Below, in pieces: positions 55,283 to 64,000 of a stretch of DNA of 64,000 nt. Under the pieces are notes generated by a model. That model ran no database searches. It saw nothing but the letters and a program-made list of their open reading frames with translations, and was not told the DNA's origin. Position numbers and translations under genes: made by a program. The stretch's first letter is position 1. Each line of letters starts with the position of its first letter. The DNA is from Imbricaverruca yamaguchii (Eukaryota > Arthropoda > Thecostraca > Neoverrucidae): NCBI GenBank assembly GCA_034440575.1, contig JAOTOL010001304.1:337501-401500 (forward strand), in the 5' to 3' direction.

Positions 55283-55531
55283 CAAATGCCAGAAATTTAG
55301 TTATTTTCAGTTGGTGTTTGGTTCAACCCAACAGACAAATGTTATTCACAAGTGTGACCGAAATATCTTACACTTTGCATCTCTACAGGGAAAAATTGTA
55401 CTTTGTAGCAATTTTTCCTTTTTAGGAATGTGGTAGCTCTCCTTTTAGAGACGTCAGTCACAGCCCCTGGCGCCTGAACAGAGCCAGCCTGGTCCGTCAC
55501 AGTCCCTCCGCCACCTGGCAGGCTGACCTAG

Positions 55532-56003
55532 CCTGGTCCGTCACAGTCCCTGCCACCTGACCAGAGCCAGCCTGGTCCGTCATCCGGGTCGCCTCCTGAT
55601 CCAGATCTTGCCACCGATAAGGGTACGTGGTACAAAGGGGCCACACTCCAGCTGAACTGGCTGACAGAGAACTTCCCATGCTTGAAAGTGACTAAGGTGA
55701 CTTCAGGAAAACGTCAGAGTTCTGTAGTGACGTGCCAGATACGTAAAGACCAGATTCATGTGGCACAGAAGGTCTCGGTGAATGGGCGCGTGTACATCGC
55801 CAATGGAATCATCGTCCATGGTAAGGATCGGCTGAAGCTAGTGGTGGATCACTTGAAGGGACCCGTCCATGAAGCAGCCTCTCAAGCCAAGCGTCTCACT
55901 GAGCAATGGCAAGCTCAAGAGGCAGACCATCCGTGGGTGAGCATTCTGAGCAAGCACCGAGCGGACTTCGTAGAGCTGCTGGTACACCTCGCCAGACGTC
56001 TAC
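55532..56003 (+). pseudogene. hAT transposase, N-terminal zinc-finger part
   Basis: The frame opens after a TAG at 55529-55531 and has no ATG, so a start must lie in an upstream exon or be lost. It reads a Pro/Ser-rich leader, then KGTWYKGATLQLNWLTENFP, SVVTCQIRKDQIHVAQK, VDHLKGPVHEAA and HRADFVELLVHLARR. A W..WL....C..C....G........L..H..S..H..A order is the BED/TTF-like DNA-binding finger of the C17orf113 / KIAA1586 / ZNF862-type hAT proteins (recalled). The second Cys is Arg here (CQIR), which would break the finger. A one-base shift near 55995-56003 joins it to the next frame, giving VYNDSLLETPSAWSW. Confidence 0.75.
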
Positions 56004-57160
56004 AATGATTCGCTGTTGGAAACCCCAAGTGCCTGGTCGTGGCCCGCAAGACCGCTGGCGGTTCTACACAGTCAGCGAGTGATGATGATGATGGCCGAGT
56101 CGACTCCGTACACACCAACACAACCTCCGCCATCTGCACTCTCACACCGGTCGCCGGACATTTACCGAGAGATGCTGGAGATTATCAGTGACCTGGAGAT
56201 CAAGAAGCTCGGTCATGCCATGTCAGAGTGCGTGGCCTACAGCGTTCAAGTTGACGGGTCGGTGGATCGCCAGGCGATTGATAATAAGTTCATCACCGCG
56301 CGTCTCATCCGGGACGACGGTAGTCTTCAGACCGTCATTCTTGGGGTCGAGGAGCCTGAGGGCTCAGGTGCTAGTGGCCTTCTGGAAGCCGTAAAGAACG
56401 GCTTGAAGCGATGTGGGGCGCCTCTCGACAAGCTCGTTGGTGTGACCACTGACGGAGAAACAGCGAACACCGGCCGACACGGGGGGTTGTGGCGCCTCCT
56501 AGCTGACTACGCGCAGCGCCAACTGCTCACATTCTGGTGTGCATGTCACAGATCAGACCTCGCGATGGAGAGCGTCGAGAATACTGTGAAGGAGATCCAG
56601 CACTGGAAGGGAGACCTTCGCGCCGTGGCGACATTCTTCCGAGTGTCGGGAAAGAGGACGGTGCGCCTGAAGAAACACGGTGGCACGGTAGCCTTTCCAG
56701 CGTTTTTCGACGTCCGTTTCTCGCAACATCTGCTCGCCCTCATCACAGCCGTGCTGAAGAACCTGCCAGCATGCCGCGTCGTCTGGGAGGAGATAAGCCA
56801 GTCAGGGAGTGAGAAGAGCAAAGCATCGAAGGCGGAAGCGCGCGGATTCCTGCGCCGCTGGGAAGAAGGGGGAAGGTTGGTGCGTCTCACTCACCTGATG
56901 GGGGACGTAAGCGAAGTCATCACCCACCTCCAGAAGAGACTTCAACGGAGCGACATCATCCTCCCCCAGGCGCTCGAGGCGCGCGACAGCGCCAACATGC
57001 AACTAACAGTGATGATCCATGGCAACCTCCTGGGAGGTCGAGAGGAACAGGCCTTAGACAAGGGCAGGGAGCGGGAAGATCCGAGTCCGAGAAGGCGCGT
57101 CCCAAACGAGAACGTCACGTTTGAGCGCGATTTCAAGGCCTTCAGAGAAGAGGTTCTGCA
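56004..57160 (+). pseudogene. hAT transposase, catalytic core
   Basis: YNDSLLETPSAWSWPARPLA, then CVAYSVQVDGSVDRQAIDNK (first catalytic Asp in the QVDGS motif), LVGVTTDGETANTGRHGGLW (second Asp), TFWCACHRSDLAMESV (hAT CxxH motif) and PAFFDVRFSQHLLALI. This order (D, D, C..H, then a large insertion region) is the RNase-H-fold core of hAT transposases related to human C17orf113/ZNF862. Open for about 385 codons, so not old. A shift near 57160 ends the frame (VLQ / AINIVGQRLDF). Confidence 0.88.
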
Positions 57161-57719
57161 GACGCAATCAACATCGTCGGTCAGCGTCTCGACTTTGAAC
57201 AGGAGGAAGTGACCCAGAGCATGAATCGGATGATGAGGGCTCAGACCACCGAAGAGTTCATCCGTGCCGGGGAGAGCGTGGTCAACGACCTGTTCCTCGA
57301 GAAGGCGACAGAGTTTTCTCTGAACGTCTGCGACAGGTGGCCGGCCATGCAAGCGTTAGGCGGTGCAGAGTACTCGGACGACAGAAAACTGCGAGTCATG
57401 CTGAAAGCATAAACCGGCGTTTGCAAGCAGGTGCTCGCTGCTTTCATCACGCTCACGCCCCCACAGCATGGCCACAGAACGTGCTGTCTCTCACTACAAT
57501 AACCTATGCTCATACAACAGGCTCAGCATGAAGAACGACACGGTGAATGCCCGTATGATCATCGCTCCCAACGGTGTCGGCACGGCTCATTACGATCCTC
57601 GCCCAGCGGTGTGTGCATACCTTGAGGCAAGGGGGCGGCGCATGCGGGTGCCAGATGCAACCACCTACCAGAAGCGTGAGTTTGTCACGAAGTTCTTCCG
57701 GGCGACAGGGAACGTGTAG
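57161..57719 (+). pseudogene. hAT transposase, C-terminal part
   Basis: Two frames. The first reads AINIVGQRLDFEQEEVTQSM, MMRAQTTEEFIRAGESVVND and KLRVMLKA to a stop at 57412. The second reads ATERAVSHYNNLCSYNRLSM, NDTVNARMIIAPNGVG and YQKREFVTKFFRATGNV to a TAG at 57719. The second is the hAT dimerisation segment (S..ER..S..N......R..M....N.R..I..NG) of this family. Total inferred protein length of about 700 residues fits the family. Confidence 0.78.
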
Positions 57720-58801
57720 GTAGTCAGTCATGAGATAATCCAGATGGTACAAAGATCGTAGTGTGATTCTGATGGTTGTAAATACTGAATCGTTACTGTG
57801 ATGTTTGACCAAAGTTATCACGTGCGTTTGCTAGTTGGTACTATGCGAGTTCAAAATCCAACCAGACAATGCGACAAGTCGCGTATTTGCACCCGTTGAA
57901 CCCGTCGCAGCGGCATACTCAGCCTTGTGTGCCTTGTGATAGTAGCTTTACGCTTAGACGCGGCGAGCCACGAGCGGTGGTGCGCGCCCCTCCTAGTCGT
58001 TGACGGCGGGGATTTTGTGATAGTAACCCAGAGGATGCTCAAACTCGGAGAGAACGCGTTGTTTAGAAGCTGATGACTGGGTATTGTACACATGTATGCG
58101 TGAGATCTCCTGTGTACCCTGCTGATCTCACATTGTTAACCCGGAGGCAGTAGGGACGATGTCCTTTTCGGTCAGTCTGTTCCTTGTACTCAGTCGCAAA
58201 GCGGCGGTCGGCGCTCAGTGAGCACCATTACCGTGCTGTGCTGTATCGTACCGTGAATAGTACCGAGCACCCTTATTGTGGTTTGTTTTTCGCCAAAATG
58301 AAACAAGCTGAAATTTGACAGTAATGTTTGATGAAAGTTCAAATGTAGGTAAACCATTAGGTTCTGCGAGACAGCTACATGCTACTTTGATATAGTTTGG
58401 TGCATATTTGCCTTGAAAACAATAATTAGTACAGCCAGGCAAGCATTCGAAATTTGGCCTTTTCATTCACTGTTTAACCTGCACTATATAGTTGGCCTGT
58501 CAGAGTCAGTGCAGTCTTCACCAAGGGTGCCGTGACATCCGTAAAAAGCAATCCTGACCGGATTAGGAGCACAGGATTATCATTCAGCCTTAACACAACA
58601 TACCCATAAATAGCGTTGATGCGGCATGATTATGAAAGGCCTTGGATATTGGGTATAAATGCACCGGCAGAAGGCCTCGCATGGATACAAGATGCTCGTC
58701 TTGGTTGCAGGAAGCCCATAGGTAGGAATGGAGGCCCCTAAAACATGCAGGGCCCTTGGCCAAAGTGGGCCACCAGTAAAAATTCCTTAGACGAGGCCCT
58801 G

Positions 58802-58809
58802 CTTCAGTG
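58802..58809. repeat. Right 8-bp target duplication of hAT element
   Basis: CTTCAGTG immediately after the terminal CTG; identical to 55182-55189. Confidence 0.92.
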
Positions 58810-59532
58810 CGTACGTATCTATCTGATAAGTATAAAGGCGATGTTGAAGCTGAACTTGTGTATGTTTGCGTAGGTGGCGTTTCATCTTTGAGAGTCATTA
58901 CAAGTATTGGAAACATGGCCTTGTCTTTGATGCTGGCCGCCCACAAAATTTTTATATCCGGAAAGTGATCCACCTATTTTTCCAAAAGATGAATTGAGTC
59001 TGACAATGACAGTGATCTCCTTGCTGTTTGGTCATGATCATGGGAACATCGAAACACGAAACATGACCGTGAAATGTATGAGCCTTTGTTATCTTAATAA
59101 TTCCATCTGTTCACTTTCATGTACTTTATTTGCTTGGGTCAGGGCCCATGTTTTGTCATAACCAGGACTTGTTGCATGGACGAAAAGTGGTATAAATTGT
59201 GTGTGTGATTGTGGTTTTAGGGCGCATCGACCATGGTTGGTCATTTAGCGCCCAAAAGTGGTATAAATTATTTGAAACCAATGCAAAATATCACCTATCA
59301 TACTCTGCCCTTGATATTGATGCACCAAATTCAATTTGCATTGGTAAATTTCATTTTCAAGGAGTCATTGGATTTCGCGAGTAGCATGTTTCAATGCCAT
59401 GTTTATTAGCTTGATTAAGATGATGTGACCACTGATTCCCATCAGAAATGCTTGATTTTAGTTGGAAAACAAATTAATGTACCACTATTTTAAGTACGTA
59501 AAATAACCTACCTTGGTTTACCTTACCTCCTT
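58810..59532. other. No supported gene
   Basis: Ordinary AT-rich sequence. Confidence 0.4.
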
Positions 59533-59536
59533 TTAA

Positions 59537-60517
59537 CACGCGCCCTGGAGGGCCTCTGAAAATAACGCGCACTGGAGGGGGGGGGGAGCGGATTCCGCCC
59601 CCCCTAAGATCTCAGCTCCTATGAAAGCTAGAACAACGAAATGCACAGGGTGGATGGGCACGATAGTGTACTCTATTGTGTGCAAAGTTTATGAGCTTAG
59701 GTTAATATCTTCGAGGTCAAATGAGGTGAAAATAGCAAAATGTTCTGGTTTTGCGTGGCTTGGTTTGTCATTGTTATGGATCGCTGCGATTGTGTTTAAA
59801 TGCTCAAAAATCGGCATTAATGATGTTTTGGACATTACTAATGATGCAATATAGATGTCAGATCCGCCATTGGACCTCAGGTCACCTATATAGGAACACT
59901 TTATTAGGTCATTTCATGCTCCAGTTACCGGAACCAGGCTGCCCACACGAGTGCTCCGTCGGGCGGTTCGGCACAATTGACTTCGCAAAGAAAGGAGTGA
60001 AATACATGAATAAAGTATGGAAACGCTTAGGCACATAATGACAAACAGTAGATTTCGGGATGTGTAGGGATTAGCATGCAAAGCGATATCAATCGCATGA
60101 CAGTCATTTGAATTTAAAACACATTCCAGTTGACCAAGTTTGGTTCCAATAGCCTGTCATGAACTTGACCTGACTTGACCTTGGCGACTTAACATGACTT
60201 TTAAATGATATAGCATAACAATATGCATCAAACAAGTCGATAGTGTTATCAAGAACGCTTCCCTTTTGCCAATATACTGTAAGCGCATCACCGCCGATTT
60301 TTCTGGTCTGGCGCTGCGAATTGTTTTTACTTTAACGGCCCCTAACTTGAAAACCTTTCGGCCGAATTACATTGTTCTTACTTTAAACAACGCGCCGGTC
60401 ATTTAGCAGCAGGTACACAAAAAATGGCGTATATCGACCGGTAAAATCTGGAGTTATCTACGAAAAACCGGAAGGGTGGGCGGATTTCGCTCCCCCCCCC
60501 CCCCTCCAGGGCGCGTG
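59537..60517. mobile_element. Non-autonomous TTAA-flanked element (981 bp)
   Basis: Both flanks are TTAA (59533-59536 and 60518-60521). The ends are inverted: left CACGCGCCCTGGAGGG..., right complement CACGCGCCCTGGAGGGGGG..., then AGCGGATTCCGCC / AGCGAAATCCGCC. The left end carries an imperfect second tip (AACGCGCACTGGAGGGG) about 26 bp in, as if the tip was duplicated. No transposase ORF is present. TTAA duplication suits piggyBac or Kolobok-type elements; which one is not decidable here. Confidence 0.75.
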
Positions 60518-60521
60518 TTAA

Positions 60522-61329
60522 ATTGCATCTTCAATACAGGCATACTTTGTGTTAAATAACAATACAAAAATGTTAGGAAACCTAACTTGGCCTTGCCGTT
60601 TTAGAGAAAAATTCATATTTTGTCGGAAATAAAATGAGCACATTTTCACAATAAAAGCTTGCCTAACCTGCTGTTTTGCTTTGCTAAGTACAATTTGTGT
60701 AACAAATATTGGGAGCACATTAAGCCACAATAATACCATTATATGTATGGATATACCCAATGGAAGCAAGATTGGGTGACAGGCTGGAAACTTTTTCACC
60801 TCTGCGATAAGGATTTGACTTCAAACTGTAGCACACTTTATTTTAGTGAATAGTGGTACAATTGTTTCGACGTAGCTTTCGAGCATTTTAGTAGGATATG
60901 CAGGCATGTGGTTACGCCTGGCGTGGGATGTGCTGGTCCCCACCCCGCGGCCATTGCTATGGCAGCTATGTCGACGCTACTGTTGCGGGCCGGTCGGCTG
61001 CTATGAGCAATGTCCAGTGACCTCTTCCCATTTTCTCTCCACTTCAGTGACATATAGCCGATACTTAGTTGAGCTGATTGTGCTGTGGGAAGTAACGGCT
61101 CAAGATTCGCGATGCTAAGTGTCGAGAAAACTATGTCAATGCATTTCAAAGTAAAATATTCCCAATACACTGAGAAATATCGTGAAGGGATACTGCTACT
61201 TGTGGTTCTATTTTAATTCGTTATAACAATCTATTCAGAATTAATTTTCCGTTACATCCTGACGGCTAGACGAGCAAATTTAGACACATTGGACCGGGGA
61301 CGTCGCAACCGGGATGAGGTAGCGAGGCC
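60522..61329. other. No supported gene
   Basis: AT-rich; no feature recognised. Confidence 0.4.
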
Positions 61330-63200
61330 AGTCACCCCTGCCCTGTGGAAGATGCCGTTTTCCCTGACATCTCAGGAAGCCCGGTCCCGGAAACGCACAG
61401 AAGAGTTGAAGAGCTCTCTAAAAGAAAGGCTATAAAAGGTTATAGACCCAACTCACTTACTATCTGTGCTAGCAAGTTGGTCGAATGAGTCAACGCACGA
61501 TTGAGGAAATTTCTATAACACAACAACCTGCTCGATGAATTTCAATGCGACTTTCAGCGTCAAAAATCAACTGCAGCAATCTCGTTAGATTAGTGCATGA
61601 CATCAAAAGTAGTCTACGCATCAAACGCACAATAGCTGCCTATTTAGACATCATTTCCGCATTCGACCGAGTACACAAGTCCGCACTGACACACAAACTC
61701 CACAAGATAGGCATACGCGGACACATGGCACACTTCATTCTCACCTTCCTCAGATACAAGACAATTAAGGTCCGACGCAGTAGTGTCACATCAAACACCA
61801 CAACCCAGGAGCAGGGTCTGACTCAGGGGTGCGTGCTCTCACCGAGCCTCTTCATCATCATGGGCAACGACATATTTGCGAACTACACGGACACTTCACT
61901 TCAATGCTCACTTTCCGCGGACGACACAGCAATTTGGACATCACACTGCTTCCCTAAAGCTGAAAAAAACATTCAAGCATGACTAAACCACATTGCAAAG
62001 TGGTGCAAAACATGAGGCTTCACCCTGTCCAGAGACAACTCGGCCACCGTCACATACAGTCGTCTCCGCCCCACACCCAAAACTCTACTTAAAATCGATA
62101 GCAACAGCTGTGCCGCTACCACATTAAGATACAATCGATTAAAAAGCATCCGGCACGGCGCTGCTTTACGACTGACAGTTACGGCAAGAGCCAATTTGCG
62201 CGCAAACTACCACCATATAGCATTCAAATTGCAACGGCTCTCTTAGATCTTAACCTAGCAATGCCATCCACTGCAGCTCGACCCCCATTAGGCCATTCCG
62301 GACTTTCAGTTAACCAAAGGTCGAGTACTTGTTCTCGGAGAAGAAACCCACTCTATTACATCGGCTGACATTCTTGCCATCTTCCACAAGTTCGCTGATG
62401 ACAACAATCACAAATCACTCGTATTTACGGATGAGTCGAAACACGAGGCTTAGGTAGGCATCGGTATGCCTGGAACAGGTCTCAGACTTTCCAAGCGTCT
62501 ACCGGATACCTTCTCCATCTACTCCGCTGAAGCAATGCTCATTCTGGTGGCTATCTTCTTTCTCATGAGGCGAAAGCCAAAAACTTAGTGAATTCCTTAG
62601 ACACCAAATCCGTCTTATATTCATTTAGCAACACCCGCGACTGCCCGCATCACGTCATTGATCGAATCCAACAAATCGTGGCCCATAACGTAAGCATGAA
62701 CTTTTCCCGGGTTTTGGGTCACACCAACATCCCAGATAACGAAGAAACAGCTCACTAAGCAAGCCTTAACATTGAACACTTACCCTAGCGTGGAATATTC
62801 GATAGACGATTGTAAAGCACTCCTACAACGCCACATTCACCAACATCAACAGAACACATGGACATAACACAACTCAATACAACACAAATCCAACCACACC
62901 CACGCAATCAAACCAACGATAGGCAAATGGAACACATCAAATGAATCTCATCGACAAAAAGAGGCCCTCCTCACCAAAGTAAGAAGTGGTTGCACAAAAC
63001 TAACACAGCCTCGATTAGAGGATGACCAACACACAACGCCTCACTGCGACATCTACAACACTACGTCAAGCATAGGGTGCATCCTGCTAGACTGCAGTAC
63101 CTTTGGCTCCCAAAGACAACCACTTATGACATTCAGCCAAAGAGAGGATATCACGCTATCGGTACCATCGCTTCTCCTTCAATTGCTCTTTGAGTATTTG
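61330..63200 (+). pseudogene. Decayed I/R1-group LINE: RT, RNase H remnant, C-terminal block
   Basis: RT motifs: IAAYLDIISAFDRVHKSALT (motif A), HKIGIRGHMAHFILTFLR, GLTQGCVLSPSLFIIMGNDI (motif B) and LSADDTAIWTSH (motif C; the usual (Y/F)ADD is SADD). Later, with stops, SLVFTDESKHEA and VLGHTNIPDNEETA (RNase H), then QKEALLTKVRSGCTKLTQPR near 62960-63020, comparable to RLR.GHT.LTHS in the 49-53 kb LINE. Many stops after 61980 show it is old. It is related to but clearly distinct from the 49.5-kb family. The 5' side begins near 61330 without an endonuclease that I can recognise. Confidence 0.8.
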
Positions 63201-63319
63201 TATGCCACAAAACTAGCAGTAGCACTGTAGGCACTCTAGGCACTACACCATCAACGCTCACATCAACTCGTGATGCATGACCGCGAAACACTCGTAGGAA
63301 ACATGTAAATAGCCATCTC

Positions 63320-63575
63320 AGCAAGCCGTCGGACGTACATGAGCCGATTTGCCTCCCAATTAGAAATAAGTGGTTACACACCGGTGTCGTCGGAAGTAGA
63401 CGTGCCGATTTGCTTTGGGAAAACGTAAACACTAAAAATAAAAATAGAAATTAGCATAACGTACGACGACAACCCAGGGGAGCCATCGGGCGTAGATGAG
63501 CCGATTGCCTTGCAACTCATAACGTAAACGGTTACCCAGAGGAGCAGCGGACGTAGAAGAGCCGAATTGCAAAAC
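63320..63575. repeat. Spaced repeat GG(a)CGTA(g)AtGAGCCGATTTGC
   Basis: Four copies of a ~30-bp core ((c/g)GGACGTA.ATGAGCCGATT.GC type, the second one with a one-word change, GTGCCG) spaced about 55-75 bp apart. Nature unknown; it sits downstream of the LINE remnant and could be part of its 3' tail. Confidence 0.6.
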
Positions 63576-64000
63576 ACCGTACTAACCCAACTGACAACTC
63601 TGCATGGCATGCTCGGACTAACCCGCTACTAACGACTAATACGCAGCGGCCGGCGTAATAGGCGATGTGGACAATTACCTCCTTGTTCGCACGGTAAAGA
63701 TCCCTCGGTGCTCTTCGATAAGAGTAGGCTGAACCTGGCCCACTAGCAAAATACATTCTTGCCAATCTCAAAACACCCCCACCCCACCCAAACAACAAAT
63801 GATTTTGTTGAGGAGTAAAGTAAAATTAAAACTATTTAGACATCAGGGATATGTCCCCAACACGGCCACCGCCTTCAGCACCTAGAATATCACACAAACT
63901 AGAACGTAAAATTCTCTTGACGTAAATGTCCACTTGAATGCACCTTAATCGCGAACATTTGCTTGTATAGGCCGACGTGTAACGTACTAGCTTTAATGGC
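63576..64000. other. No supported gene
   Basis: Nothing recognised up to the window end. Confidence 0.4.

Larger units (their letters stand above)
55190..58801 (+). mobile_element. Complete hAT DNA transposon (3612 bp)
   Basis: Ends form a terminal inverted repeat: left CAGGACCTCGTCTAA...ACTGGTGGACCACTTGG, right (reverse complement) CAGGGCCTCGTCTAA...ACTGGTGGCCCACTTTGG, about 45 bp with differences in the middle. It is flanked by the identical 8-bp duplication CTTCAGTG, the hAT signature. It carries a plus-strand hAT transposase reading frame (55532-57719) and about 1.1 kb of non-coding DNA on the 3' side. Two observations, structure and protein, independently support the same class. Confidence 0.93.

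Overview
The window looks like eukaryotic, most likely arthropod, nuclear DNA. Split exons with GT-AG borders, non-LTR and hAT transposons, long microsatellites and low coding density all point that way. One spliced gene encodes a secreted protein of a type I know from arthropods; a crustacean is plausible, but the sequence does not settle the species. There are no bacterial operons, no CRISPR array, and no tRNA or rRNA gene that I could recognise.

Layout. 0.4-0.8 kb: a broken fragment of a conserved invertebrate mobile-element protein. 1.2-8.3 kb (minus strand): the best host gene, with a signal-peptide exon (8163-8286), a central conserved exon (4828-5001) and a glycine-rich exon (1203-1569). 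All junctions agree in phase. Its introns are full of tandem repeats: a 48-bp array of about 2.2 kb starts beside the first splice donor, and a 12-bp array lies in intron 2. 8.3-19.4 kb: mostly non-coding, with a decayed LINE reverse transcriptase, a possible solo LTR, a 72-bp minisatellite and an interspersed repeat whose second copy is at 23 kb. 19.4-20.3 kb (plus strand): two candidate exons of a Pro/Glu repeat protein, next to a perfect E-box/CRE/E-box palindrome. 20.3-29.2 kb: more minisatellites and GC-rich DNA with no gene I can defend.

29.5-34.5 kb: the most interesting object. Inverted repeats of about 380 bp enclose a minus-strand gene of a widespread but, to my knowledge, functionally unassigned invertebrate family (DREFL / DGR..D / GGDGT / ELP motifs). 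The flanking DNA reads as one LINE ORF1, cut at a TA dinucleotide and continued on the other side. This gives an internal empty-site reconstruction and a TA target duplication, and marks the unit as a DNA transposon of unassigned superfamily.

34.5-48.9 kb: CR1-like LINE pieces, microsatellites and very degenerate minisatellites. 48.9-53.7 kb: three head-to-tail copies (3' end, complete unit, 5' end) of a roughly 3.7-kb I-clade-like LINE; the third copy runs into a long (CA)n tract. 55.2-58.8 kb: a complete hAT element with an exact 8-bp target duplication, CAGG...-type inverted ends and a frameshifted transposase. 59.5-60.5 kb: a non-autonomous element flanked by TTAA. 61.3-63.2 kb: another decayed LINE.

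The host genes do not form a visible pathway. The dominant biology is transposon insertion and decay, plus tandem-repeat expansion. Several of the largest arrays have unit lengths divisible by three, which produces long spurious ORFs in many frames.
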